In this document: positions 21,801 to 36,800 of the stretch, in pieces
Layout of the letters: each line of letters begins with the position of its first letter
Position numbering within the stretch: position 1 is the stretch's first letter
Assembly: GCA_921293015.1 (NCBI GenBank)
Contig: OV121092.1
Coordinates: forward strand, 31,503,764 to 31,567,763
Length of the DNA stretch: 64,000 nt
Reading direction: 5' to 3'
From: Phorcus lineatus
Lineage: Eukaryota > Mollusca > Gastropoda > Trochida > Trochidae
Program-made: the position numbers and the translations under genes
The notes under the pieces: model-generated
Seen by the model: only the letters and a program-made list of their open reading frames with translations
Database searches by the model: none
What the model was told of the DNA's origin: nothing

Positions 21801-24800
21801 AAAGCTATGTAGCAGTTAGATAAAGTTGTCAACTAACCTTTTCAATTGTTTTTACGGACCGGCAGCGCTTTAATCCGCCAAAATCGCCGTTTTCTGGGAG
21901 CTAACGCAAAGCGCGTCAGAGCTCTCTTCTGTCTATGACGTTACTATGACACACGTCTGTTACGTCACAACTTGACCCTTGAAACAATGAAAGGTCACGG
22001 TTCCGACTTTGGTCACCAAAACTTAGCTAGAACGCTAACTAGAGCGGTTAGCAACGTGAAAATGGTATCAAACGAAAGCTAATTTCAAGGCGCATCTTTT
22101 CCGATTGCCATGACTGCGGATTTGAGCCGTAGTTTGAACGGGAAGGGGCCGCAAAAAGGGTATAATGTAAACAGATGAGTAAACTCCAGAGTACGTGTAT
22201 GTGTACTTGGATACAGTGTGTGGCGACCAAATTCGGCCGCCACTACTTTGAATATACATGTACACAATTTTAGCAAATGTTTAGGCCACAAAATTCCCTA
22301 AGATCACCAAAAAGAAGCGACCCTAACTACTCGTAATGTCGTGTACAGCACTGAAGGAACTTATTCATTTTCTTTTGCTCAACGTTTTACACATACCCCA
22401 CATGACTACATCCCATTAACATACAATTGCAACGTAGGTTAAACGTCGGACATGTCCGAAATACGCATTTGAAGACATTACATGAAGCAACTAAGTGCCA
22501 GCCGGACAGCCGAAACTAACAGTACAGCTATACCCTTTCGGTAAAAAAGCACTCAAAAAGTACTATAACGCACGTGGGTTAATTCTGCCCCCAAATATGT
22601 ATTTAAAGTACGGAAATATACACAAAATTAACAATAACATAAGGAATACTGCCTTAGAAGACTTGCAAACACATGGCCATGTCAGAAAATGCCTACATAC
22701 ATCGTTTAATTAAAGAAAAGCAAAGTCGGTAATTTCCCTATTGCAGCAATGGTTAAGACCAAGTAGCAATTTCAAACGCTCATTAAATAAACTTTCAAAA
22801 GTAAATTCCACATAAAAAGCTATGTAGCAGTTAGATAAAGTTGTCAACTAACCTTTTCAATTGTTTTTACGGACCGGCAGCGCTTTAATCTGCCAAAATC
22901 GCCGTTTTCTGGGAGCTAACGCAAAGCGCGTCAGAGCTCTCTTCTGTCTATGACGTTACTATGACACACGTCTGTTACGTCACAACTTGACCCTTGAAAC
23001 AATGAAAGGTCACGGTTCCGACTTTGGTCACCAAAACTTAGCTAGAACGCTAACTAGAGCGGTTAGCAACGTGAAAATGGTACCAAACGAAAGCTAATTT
23101 CAAGGCGCATCTTTTCCGATTGCCATGATTGCGGATTTGAGCCGTAGTTTGAACGGGAAGGGGCCGCAAAAAGGGTATAATGTGAACAGATGAGTAAACT
23201 CCAGAGTACGTGTATGTGTACTTGGATACAGTGTGTGGCGACCAAATTCGGCCGCCACTACTTTGAATATACATGTACACAATTTTAGCAAATGTTTAGG
23301 CCACAAAATTCCCTAAGATCACCAAAAAGAAGCGACCCTAACTACTCGTAATGTCGTGTACAGCACTGAAGGAACTTATTCATTTTCTTCTGCTCAACAT
23401 TTAACACATACCCCACATGGCTACATCCCATTAACATACAATTGCAACGTAGATTAAACGTCGGACATGTCCGAAATACGCATTTGAAGACAGTACATGA
23501 AGCAACTAAGTGCCAGCCGGACAGCCGAAACTAACAGTACAGCTATACCCTTTCGGTAAAAAAAGCACTCAAAAAGTACTATAACGCACGTGGGTTAATT
23601 CTGCCCCCAAATATGTATTTAAAGTACGGAAATATACACAAAATTAACAATAACATAATGAATACTGCGTTAGAAGACTTGCAAACACATGGCCATGTCA
23701 GAAAATGCCTACATACATCGTTTAATTAAAGAAACGCAAAGTCGGTAATTTCCCTATTGCAGCAATGGTTAAGACCAAGTAGCAATTTCAAACGCTCATT
23801 AAAAAAACTTTCAAAAGTAAATTCCACATAAAAAGCTATGTAGCAGTTAGATAAAGTTGTCAACTAACCTTTTCAATTGTTTTTACGGACCGGCAGCGCT
23901 TTAATCCGCCAAAATCGCCGTTTTCTGGGAGCTAACGCAAAGCGCGTCAGAGCTCTCTTCTGTCTATGACGTTACTATGACACACGTCTGTTACGTCACA
24001 ACTTGACCCTTGAAACAATGAAAGGTCACGGTTCCGACTTTGGTCACCAAAACTTAGCTAGAACGCTAACTAGAGCGGTTAGCAACGTGAAAATGGTATC
24101 AAACGAAAGCTAATTTCAAGGCGCATCTTTTCCGATTGCCATGACTGCGGATTTGAGCCGTAGTTTGAACGGGAAGGGGCCGCAAAAAGGGTATAATGTA
24201 AACAGATGAGTAAACTCCAGAGTACGTGTATGTGTACTTGGATACAGTGTGTGGCGACCAAATTCGGCCGCCACTACTTTGAATATACATGTACACAATT
24301 TTAGCAAATGTTTAGGCCACAAAATTCCCTAAGATCACCAAAAAGAAGCGACCCTAACTACTCGTAATGTCGTGTACAGCACTGAAGGAACTTATTCATT
24401 TTCTTTTGCTCAACGTTTTACACATACCCCACATGACTACATCCCATTAACATACAATTGCAACGTAGGTTAAACGTCGGACATGTCCGAAATACGCATT
24501 TGAAGACATTACATGAAGCAACTAAGTGCCAGCCGGACAGCCGAAACTAACAGTACAGCTATACCCTTTCGGTAAAAAAGCACTCAAAAAGTACTATAAC
24601 GCACGTGGGTTAATTCTGCCCCCAAATATGTATTTAAAGTACGGAAATATACACAAAATTAACAATAACATAAGGAATACTGCCTTAGAAGACTTGCAAA
24701 CACATGGCCATGTCAGAAAATGCCTACATACATCGTTTAATTAAAGAAAAGCAAAGTCGGTAATTTCCCTATTGCAGCAATGGTTAAGACCAAGTAGCAA

Positions 24801-27800
24801 TTTCAAACGCTCATTAAATAAACTTTCAAAAGTAAATTCCACATAAAAAGCTATGTAGCAGTTAGATAAAGTTGTCAACTAACCTTTTCAATTGTTTTTA
24901 CGGACCGGCAGCGCTTTAATCTGCCAAAATCGCCGTTTTCTGGGAGCTAACGCAAAGCGCGTCAGAGCTCTCTTCTGTCTATGACGTTACTATGACACAC
25001 GTCTGTTACGTCACAACTTGACCCTTGAAACAATGAAAGGTCACGGTTCCGACTTTGGTCACCAAAACTTAGCTAGAACGCTAACTAGAGCGGTTAGCAA
25101 CGTGAAAATGGTACCAAACGAAAGCTAATTTCAAGGCGCATCTTTTCCGATTGCCATGATTGCGGATTTGAGCCGTAGTTTGAACGGGAAGGGGCCGCAA
25201 AAAGGGTATAATGTGAACAGATGAGTAAACTCCAGAGTACGTGTATGTGTACTTGGATACAGTGTGTGGCGACCAAATTCGGCCGCCACTACTTTGAATA
25301 TACATGTACACAATTTTAGCAAATGTTTAGGCCACAAAATTCCCTAAGATCACCAAAAAGAAGCGACCCTAACTACTCGTAATGTCGTGTACAGCACTGA
25401 AGGAACTTATTCATTTTCTTCTGCTCAACATTTAACACATACCCCACATGGCTACATCCCATTAACATACAATTGCAACGTAGATTAAACGTCGGACATG
25501 TCCGAAATACGCATTTGAAGACAGTACATGAAGCAACTAAGTGCCAGCCGGACAGCCGAAACTAACAGTACAGCTATACCCTTTCGGTAAAAAAGCACTC
25601 AAAAAGTACTATAACGCACGTGGGTTAATTCTGCCCCCAAATATGTATTTAAAGTACGGAAATATACACAAAATTAACAATAACATAATGAATACTGCGT
25701 TAGAAGACTTGCAAACACATGGCCATGTCAGAAAATGCCTACATACATCGTTGAATTAAAGAAACGCAAAGTCGGTAATTTCCCTATTGCAGCAATGGTT
25801 AAGACCAAGTAGCAATTTCAAACGCTCATTAAATAAATTTTCAAAAGTAAATTCCACATGGAAAGCTATGTAGCAGTTAGATAAAGTTGTCAACTAACCT
25901 TTTCAATTGTTTTTACGGACCGGCAGCGCTTTAATCCGCCAAAATCGCCGTTTTCTGGGAGCTAACGCAAAGCGCGTCAGAGCTCTCTTCTGTCTATGAC
26001 GTTACTATGGCACACGTCTGTTACGTCACGACTTGCCCCTTGAAACAATGAAAGGTCATGGTTCCGACTTTGGTGACCAAAACTTAAATAGAACGCTAAC
26101 TAGAGCGGTTAGCAATGTGAAAATGGTATCAAACGAAAGCTAATTTCAAGGCGCATCTTTTCCGATTGCCATGACTGCGGATTTGAGCCGTAGTTTGAAC
26201 GGGAAGGGGCCGCAAAAAGGGTATAATGTGAACAGATGAGTAAACTCCAGAGTATACGTGTATGTGTACTTGGATACAGTGTGTGGCGACCAAATTCGGC
26301 CGCCACTACTTTGAATATACATGTACACAATTTTAGCAAATGTTTAGGCCACAAAATTCCCTAAGATCACCAAAAAGAAGCGACCCTAACTACTCGTAAT
26401 GTCGTGTACAGCACTGAAGGAACTTATTCAATTTCTTTTGCTCAACGTTTAACACATACCCCACATGGCTACATCCCATTAACATACAATTGCAACGTAG
26501 GTTAAACGTCGGACATGTCCGAAATACGCATTTGAAGACATTACATGAAGCAACTAAGTGCCAGCCGGACAGCCGAAACTAACAGTACAGCTATACCCTT
26601 TCGGTAAAAAAAGCACTCAAAAAGTACTATAACGCACGTCGGTTAATTCTGCCCCCAAATATGTATTTAAAGTACGGAAATATACACAAAATTAACAATA
26701 ACATAAGGAATACTGCCTTAGAAGACTTGCAAACACATGGCCATGTCAGAAAATGCCTACATACATCGTTGAATTAAAGAAAAGCAAAGTCGGTAATTTC
26801 CCTATTGCAGCAATGGTTAAGACCAAGTAGCAATTTCAAACGCTCATTAAATAAATTTTCAAAAGTAAATTCCACATGAAAAGCTATGTAGCAGTTAGAT
26901 AAAGTTGTCAACTAACCTTTTCAATTGTTTTTACGGACCGGCAGCACTTTAATCCGCCGAAATCGCCGTTTTCTGGGAGCTAACGCAAAGCGCGTCAGAG
27001 CTCTCTTCTGTCTATGACGTTACTATGACACACGTCTGTTACGTCACGACTTGACCCTTGAAACAATGAAAGGTCACGGTTCCGACTTTGGTCACCAAAA
27101 CTTAAATAGAACGCTAACTAGAGCGGTTAGCAATGTGAAAATGGTATCAAACGAAAGCTAATTTCAAGGCGCATCTTTTCCGATTGCCATGACTGCGGAT
27201 TTGAGCCGTAGTTTGAACGGGAAGGGGCCGCAAAAAGGGTATAATGTGAACAGATGAGTAAACTCCAGAGTATACGTGTATGTGTACTTGGATACAGTGT
27301 GTGGCGACCAAATTCGGCCGCCACTACTTTGAATATACATGTACACAATTTTAGCAAATGTTTAGGCCACAAAATTCCCTAAGATCACCAAAAAGAAGCG
27401 ACCCTAACTACTCGTAATGTCGTGTACAGCACTGAAGGAACTTATTCATTTTCTTTTGCTCAACGTTTTACACATACCCCACATGGCTACATCCCATTAA
27501 CATACAATTGCAACGTAGGTTAAACGTCGGACATGTCCGAAATACGCATTTGAAGACATTACATGAAGCAACTAAGTGCCAGCCGGACAGCCGAAACTAA
27601 CAGTACAGCTATACCCTTTCGGTAAAAAAAGCACTCAAAAAGTACTATAACGCACGTGGGTTAATTCTGCCCCCAAATATGTATTTAAAGTACGGAAATA
27701 TACACAAAATTAACAATAACATAAGGAATACTGCCTTAGAAGACTTGCAAACACATGGCCATGTCAGAAAATGCCTACATACATCGTTGAATTAAAGAAA

Positions 27801-30800
27801 AGCAAAGTCGGTAATTTCCCTATTGCAGCAATGGTTAAGACCAAGTAGCAATTTCAAACGCTCATTAAATAAATTTTCAAAAGTAAATTCCACATGAAAA
27901 GCTATGTAGCAGTTAGATAAAGTTGTCAACTAACCTTTTCAATTGTTTTTACGGACCGGCAGCACTTTAATCCGCCGAAATCGCCGTTTTCTGGGAGCTA
28001 ACGCAAAGCGCGTCAGAGCTCTCTTCTGTCTATGACGTTACTATGACACACGTCTGTTACGTCACGACTTGACCCTTGAAACAATGAAAGGTCACGGTTC
28101 CGACTTTGGTGACCAAAACTTAAATAGAACGCTAACTAGAGCGGTTAGCAATGTGAAAATGGTATCAAACGAAAGCTAATTTCAAGGCGCATCTTTTCCG
28201 ATTGCCATGACTGCGGATTTGAGCCGTAGTTTGAACGGGAAGGGGCCGCAAAAAGGGTATAATGTGAACAGATGAGTAAACTCCAGAGTATACGTGTATG
28301 TGTACTTGGATACAGTGTGTGGCGACCAAATTCGGCCGCCACTACTTTGAATATACATGTACACAATTTTAGCAAATGTTTAGGCCACAAAATTCCCTAA
28401 GATCACCAAAAAGAAGCGACCCTAACTACTCGTAATGTCGTGTACAGCACTGAAGGAACTTATTCATTTTCTTTTGCTCAACGTTTTACACATACCCCAC
28501 ATGGCTACATCCCATTAACATACAATTGCAACGTAGGTTAAACGTCGGACATGTCCGAAATACGCATTTGAAGACATTACATGAAGCAACTAAGTGCCAG
28601 CCGGACAGCCGAAACTAACAGTACAGCTATACCCTTTCGGTAAAAAAAGCACTCAAAAAGTACTATAACGCACGTGGGTTAATTCTGCCCCCAAATATGT
28701 ATTTAAAGTACGGAAATATACACAAAATTAACAATAACATAATGAATACTGCGTTAGAAGACTTGCAAACACATGGCCATGTCAGAAAATGCCTACATAC
28801 ATCGTTTAATTAAAGAAACGCAAAGTCGGTAATTTCCCTATTGCAGCAATGGTTAAGACCAAGTAGCAATTTCAAACGCTCATTAAAAAAACTTTCAAAA
28901 GTAAATTCCACATGGAAAGCTATGTAGCAGTTAGATAAAGTTGTCAACTAACCTTTTCAATTGTTTTTACGGACCGGCAGCGCTTTAATCCGCCAAAATC
29001 GCCGTTTTCTGGGAGCTAACGCAAAGCGCGTCAGAGCTCTCTTCTGTCTATGACGTTACTATGGCACACGTCTGTTACGTCACGACTTGCCCCTTGAAAC
29101 AATGAAAGGTCATGGTTCCGACTTTGGTGACCAAAACTTAAATAGAACGCTAACTAGAGCGGTTAGCAATGTGAAAATGGTATCAAACGAAAGCTAATTT
29201 CAAGGCGCATCTTTTCCGATTGCCATGACTGCGGATTTGAGCCGTAGTTTGAACGGGAAGGGGCCGCAAAAAGGGTATAATGTGAACAGATGAGTAAACT
29301 CCAGAGTATACGTGTATGTGTACTTGGATACAGTGTGTGGCGACCAAATTCGGCCGCCACTACTTTGAATATACATGTACACAATTTTAGCAAATGTTTA
29401 GGCCACAAAATTCCCTAAGATCACCAAAAAGAAGCGACCCTAACTACTCGTAATGTCGTGTACAGCACTGAAGGAACTTATTCAATTTCTTTTGCTCAAC
29501 GTTTAACACATACCCCACATGGCTACATCCCATTAACATACAATTGCAACGTAGGTTAAACGTCGGACATGTCCGAAATACGCATTTGAAGACATTACAT
29601 GAAGCAACTAAGTGCCAGCCGGACAGCCGAAACTAACAGTACAGCTATACCCTTTCGGTAAAAAAAGCACTCAAAAAGTACTATAACGCACGTCGGTTAA
29701 TTCTGCCCCCAAATATGTATTTAAAGTACGGAAATATACACAAAATTAACAATAACATAAGGAATACTGCCTTAGAAGACTTGCAAACACATGGCCATGT
29801 CAGAAAATGCCTACATACATCGTTGAATTAAAGAAAAGCAAAGTCGGTAATTTCCCTATTGCAGCAATGGTTAAGACCAAGTAGCAATTTCAAACGCTCA
29901 TTAAATAAATTTTCAAAAGTAAATTCCACATGAAAAGCTATGTAGCAGTTAGATAAAGTTGTCAACTAACCTTTTCAATTGTTTTTACGGACCGGCAGCA
30001 CTTTAATCCGCCGAAATCGCCGTTTTCTGGGAGCTAACGCAAAGCGCGTCAGAGCTCTCTTCTGTCTATGACGTTACTATGACACACGTCTGTTACGTCA
30101 CGACTTGACCCTTGAAACAATGAAAGGTCACGGTTCCGACTTTGGTCACCAAAACTTAAATAGAACGCTAACTAGAGCGGTTAGCAATGTGAAAATGGTA
30201 TCAAACGAAAGCTAATTTCAAGGCGCATCTTTTCCGATTGCCATGACTGCGGATTTGAGCCGTAGTTTGAACGGGAAGGGGCCGCAAAAAGGGTATAATG
30301 TAAACAGATGAGTAAACTCCAGAGTACGTGTATGTGTACTTGGATACAGTGTGTGGCGACCAAATTCGGCCGCCACTACTTTGAATATACATGTACACAA
30401 TTTTAGCAAATGTTTAGGCCACAAAATTCCCTAAGATCACCAAAAAGAAGCGACCCTAACTACTCGTAATGTCGTGTACAGCACTGAAGGAACTTATTCA
30501 TTTTCTTTTGCTCAACGTTTTACACATACCCCACATGACTACATCCCATTAACATACAATTGCAACGTAGGTTAAACGTCGGACATGTCCGAAATACGCA
30601 TTTGAAGACATTACATGAAGCAACTAAGTGCCAGCCGGACAGCCGAAACTAACAGTACAGCTATACCCTTTCGGTAAAAAAGCACTCAAAAAGTACTATA
30701 ACGCACGTGGGTTAATTCTGCCCCCAAATATGTATTTAAAGTACGGAAATATACACAAAATTAACAATAACATAAGGAATACTGCCTTAGAAGACTTGCA

Positions 30801-33800
30801 AACACATGGCCATGTCAGAAAATGCCTACATACATCGTTTAATTAAAGAAAAGCAAAGTCGGTAATTTCCCTATTGCAGCAATGGTTAAGACCAAGTAGC
30901 AATTTCAAACGCTCATTAAATAAACTTTCAAAAGTAAATTCCACATAAAAAGCTATGTAGCAGTTAGATAAAGTTGTCAACTAACCTTTTCAATTGTTTT
31001 TACGGACCGGCAGCGCTTTAATCTGCCAAAATCGCCGTTTTCTGGGAGCTAACGCAAAGCGCGTCAGAGCTCTCTTCTGTCTATGACGTTACTATGACAC
31101 ACGTCTGTTACGTCACAACTTGACCCTTGAAACAATGAAAGGTCACGGTTCCGACTTTGGTCACCAAAACTTAGCTAGAACGCTAACTAGAGCGGTTAGC
31201 AACGTGAAAATGGTACCAAACGAAAGCTAATTTCAAGGCGCATCTTTTCCGATTGCCATGATTGCGGATTTGAGCCGTAGTTTGAACGGGAAGGGGCCGC
31301 AAAAAGGGTATAATGTGAACAGATGAGTAAACTCCAGAGTACGTGTATGTGTACTTGGATACAGTGTGTGGCGACCAAATTCGGCCGCCACTACTTTGAA
31401 TATACATGTACACAATTTTAGCAAATGTTTAGGCCACAAAATTCCCTAAGATCACCAAAAAGAAGCGACCCTAACTACTCGTAATGTCGTGTACAGCACT
31501 GAAGGAACTTATTCATTTTCTTCTGCTCAACATTTAACACATACCCCACATGGCTACATCCCATTAACATACAATTGCAACGTAGATTAAACGTCGGACA
31601 TGTCCGAAATACGCATTTGAAGACAGTACATGAAGCAACTAAGTGCCAGCCGGACAGCCGAAACTAACAGTACAGCTATACCCTTTCGGTAAAAAAGCAC
31701 TCAAAAAGTACTATAACGCACGTGGGTTAATTCTGCCCCCAAATATGTATTTAAAGTACGGAAATATACACAAAATTAACAATAACATAAGGAATACTGC
31801 GTTAGAAGACTTGCAAACACATGGCCATGTCAGAAAATGCCTACATACATCGTTGAATTAAAGAAACGCAAAGTCGGTAATTTCCCTATTGCAGCAATGG
31901 TTAAGACCAAGTAGCAATTTCAAACGCTCATTAAATAAATTTTCAAAAGTAAATTCCACATGGAAAGCTATGTAGCAGTTAGATAAAGTTGTCAACTAAC
32001 CTTTTCAATTGTTTTTACGGACCGGCAGCGCTTTAATCCGCCAAAATCGCCGTTTTCTGGGAGCTAACGCAAAGCGCGTCAGAGCTCTCTTCTGTCTATG
32101 ACGTTACTATGGCACACGTCTGTTACGTCACGACTTGCCCCCTGAAACAATGAAAGGTCATGGTTCCGACTTTGGTGACCAAAACTTAAATAGAACGCTA
32201 ACTAGAGCGGTTAGCAATGTGAAAATGGTATCAAACGAAAGCTAATTTCAAGGCGCATCTTTTCCGATTGCCATGACTGCGGATTTGAGCCGTAGTTTGA
32301 ACGGGAAGGGGCCGCAAAAAGGGTATAATGTGAACAGATGAGTAAACTCCAGAGTATACGTGTATGTGTACTTGGATACAGTGTGTGGCGACCAAATTCG
32401 GCCGCCACTACTTTGAATATACATGTACACAATTTTAGCAAATGTTTAGGCCACAAAATTCCCTAAGATCACCAAAAAGAAGCGACCCTAACTACTCGTA
32501 ATGTCGTGTACAGCACTGAAGGAACTTATTCAATTTCTTTTGCTCAACGTTTAACACATACCCCACATGGCTACATCCCATTAACATACAATTGCAACGT
32601 AGGTTAAACGTCGGACATGTCCGAAATACGCATTTGAAGACATTACATGAAGCAACTAAGTGCCAGCCGGACAGCCGAAACTAACAGTACAGCTATACCC
32701 TTTCGGTAAAAAAAGCACTCAAAAAGTACTATAACGCACGTGGGTTAATTCTGCCCCCAAATATGTATTTAAAGTACGGATATATACACAAAATTAACAA
32801 TAACATAATGAATACTGCGTTAGAAGACTTGCAAACACATGGCCATGTCAGAAAATGCCTACATACATCGTTTAATTAAAGAAACGCAAAGTCGGTAATT
32901 TCCCTATTGCAGCAATGGTTAAGACCAAGTAGCAATTTCAAACGCTCATTAAAAAAACTTTCAAAAGTAAATTCCACATGGAAAGCTATGTAGCAGTTAG
33001 ATAAAGTTGTCAACTAACCTTTTCAATTGTTTTTACGGACCGGCAGCGCTTTAATCCGCCAAAATCGCCGTTTTCTGGGAGCTAACGCAAAGCGCGTCAG
33101 AGCTCTCTTCTGTCTATGACGTTACTATGGCACACGTCTGTTACGTCACGACTTGCCCCTTGAAACAATGAAAGGTCATGGTTCCGACTTTGGTGACCAA
33201 AACTTAAATAGAACGCTAACTAGAGCGGTTAGCAATGTGAAAATGGTATCAAACGAAAGCTAATTTCAAGGCGCATCTTTTCCGATTGCCATGACTGCGG
33301 ATTTGAGCCGTAGTTTGAACGGGAAGGGGCCGCAAAAAGGGTATAATGTGAACAGATGAGTAAACTCCAGAGTATACGTGTATGTGTACTTGGATACAGT
33401 GTGTGGCGACCAAATTCGGCCGCCACTACTTTGAATATACATGTACACAATTTTAGCAAATGTTTAGGCCACAAAATTCCCTAAGATCACCAAAAAGAAG
33501 CGACCCTAACTACTCGTAATGTCGTGTACAGCACTGAAGGAACTTATTCAATTTCTTTTGCTCAACGTTTAACACATACCCCACATGGCTACATCCCATT
33601 AACATACAATTGCAACGTAGGTTAAACGTCGGACATGTCCGAAATACGCATTTGAAGACATTACATGAAGCAACTAAGTGCCAGCCGGACAGCCGAAACT
33701 AACAGTACAGCTATACCCTTTCGGTAAAAAAAGCACTCAAAAAGTACTATAACGCACGTGGGTTAATTCTGCCCCCAAATATGTATTTAAAGTACGGAAA

Positions 33801-36800
33801 TATACACAAAATTAACAATAACATAAGGAATACTGCCTTAGAAGACTTGCAAACACATGGCCATGTCAGAAAATGCCTACATACATCGTTGAATTAAAGA
33901 AAAGCAAAGTCGGTAATTTCCCTATTGCAGCAATGGTTAAGACCAAGTAGCAATTTCAAACGCTCATTAAATAAATTTTCAAAAGTAAATTCCACATGAA
34001 AAGCTATGTAGCAGTTAGATAAAGTTGTCAACTAACCTTTTCAATTGTTTTTACGGACCGGCAGCACTTTAATCCGCCGAAATCGCCGTTTTCTGGGAGC
34101 TAACGCAAAGCGCGTCAGAGCTCTCTTCTGTCTATGACGTTACTATGACACACGTCTGTTACGTCACGACTTGACCCTTGAAACAATGAAAGGTCACGGT
34201 TCCGACTTTGGTCACCAAAACTTAAATAGAACGCTAACTAGAGCGGTTAGCAATGTGAAAATGGTATCAAACGAAAGCTAATTTCAAGGCGCATCTTTTC
34301 CGATTGCCATGACTGCGGATTTGAGCCGTAGTTTGAACGGGAAGGGGCCGCAAAAAGGGTATAATGTGAACAGATGAGTAAACTCCAGAGTATACGTGTA
34401 TGTGTACTTGGATACAGTGTGTGGCGACCAAATTCGGCCGCCACTACTTTGAATATACATGTACACAATTTTAGCAAATGTTTAGGCCACAAAATTCCCT
34501 AAGATCACCAAAAAGAAGCGACCCTAACTACTCGTAATGTCGTGTACAGCACTGAAGGAACTTATTCATTTTCTTTTGCTCAACGTTTTACACATACCCC
34601 ACATGGCTACATCCCATTAACATACAATTGCAACGTAGGTTAAACGTCGGACATGTCCGAAATACGCATTTGAAGACATTACATGAAGCAACTAAGTGCC
34701 AGCCGGACAGCCGAAACTAACAGTACAGCTATACCCTTTCGGTAAAAAAAGCACTCAAAAAGTACTATAACGCACGTGGGTTAATTCTGCCCCCAAATAT
34801 GTATTTAAAGTACGGAAATATACACAAAATTAACAATAACATAAGGAATACTGCCTTAGAAGACTTGCAAACACATGGCCATGTCAGAAAATGCCTACAT
34901 ACATCGTTGAATTAAAGAAAAGCAAAGTCGGTAATTTCCCTATTGCAGCAATGGTTAAGACCAAGTAGCAATTTCAAACGCTCATTAAATAAATTTTCAA
35001 AAGTAAATTCCACATGAAAAGCTATGTAGCAGTTAGATAAAGTTGTCAACTAACCTTTTCAATTGTTTTTACGGACCGGCAGCACTTTAATCCGCCGAAA
35101 TCGCCGTTTTCTGGGAGCTAACGCAAAGCGCGTCAGAGCTCTCTTCTGTCTATGACGTTACTATGACACACGTCTGTTACGTCACGACTTGACCCTTGAA
35201 ACAATGAAAGGTCACGGTTCCGACTTTGGTCACCAAAACTTACATAGAACGCTAACTAGAGCGGTTAGCAATGTGAAAATGGTATCAAACGAAAGCTAAT
35301 TTCAAGGCGCATCTTTTCCGATTGCCATGACTGCGGATTTGAGCCGTAGTTTGAACGGGAAGGGGCCGCAAAAAGGGTATAATGTGAACAGATGAGTAAA
35401 CTCCAGAGTATACGTGTATGTGTACTTGGATACAGTGTGTGGCGACCAAATTCGGCCGCCACTACTTTGAATATACATGTACACAATTTTAGCAAATGTT
35501 TAGGCCACAAAATTCCCTAAGATCACCAAAAAGAAGCGACCCTAACTACTCGTAATGTCGTGTACAGCACTGAAGGAACTTATTCATTTTCTTTTGCTCA
35601 ACGTTTTACACATACCCCACATGGCTACATCCCATTAACATACAATTGCAACGTAGGTTAAACGTCGGACATGTCCGAAATACGCATTTGAAGACATTAC
35701 ATGAAGCAACTAAGTGCCAGCCGGACAGCCGAAACTAACAGTACAGCTATACCCTTTCGGTAAAAAAAGCACTCAAAAAGTACTATAACGCACGTGGGTT
35801 AATTCTGCCCCCAAATATGTATTTAAAGTACGGAAATATACACAAAATTAACAATAACATAATGAATACTGCGTTAGAAGACTTGCAAACACATGGCCAT
35901 GTCAGAAAATGCCTACATACATCGTTTAATTAAAGAAACGCAAAGTCGGTAATTTCCCTATTGCAGCAATGGTTAAGACCAAGTAGCAATTTCAAACGCT
36001 CATTAAAAAAACTTTCAAAAGTAAATTCCACATGGAAAGCTATGTAGCAGTTAGATAAAGTTGTCAACTAACCTTTTCAATTGTTTTTACGGACCGGCAG
36101 CGCTTTAATCCGCCAAAATCGCCGTTTTCTGGGAGCTAACGCAAAGCGCGTCAGAGCTCTCTTCTGTCTATGACGTTACTATGGCACACGTCTGTTACGT
36201 CACGACTTGCCCCTTGAAACAATGAAAGGTCATGGTTCCGACTTTGGTGACCAAAACTTAAATAGAACGCTAACTAGAGCGGTTAGCAATGTGAAAATGG
36301 TATCAAACGAAAGCTAATTTCAAGGCGCATCTTTTCCGATTGCCATGACTGCGGATTTGAGCCGTAGTTTGAACGGGAAGGGGCCGCAAAAAGGGTATAA
36401 TGTGAACAGATGAGTAAACTCCAGAGTATACGTGTATGTGTACTTGGATACAGTGTGTGGCGACCAAATTCGGCCGCCACTACTTTGAATATACATGTAC
36501 ACAATTTTAGCAAATGTTTAGGCCACAAAATTCCCTAAGATCACCAAAAAGAAGCGACCCTAACTACTCGTAATGTCGTGTACAGCACTGAAGGAACTTA
36601 TTCAATTTCTTTTGCTCAACGTTTAACACATACCCCACATGGCTACATCCCATTAACATACAATTGCAACGTAGGTTAAACGTCGGACATGTCCGAAATA
36701 CGCATTTGAAGACATTACATGAAGCAACTAAGTGCCAGCCGGACAGCCGAAACTAACAGTACAGCTATACCCTTTCGGTAAAAAAAGCACTCAAAAAGTA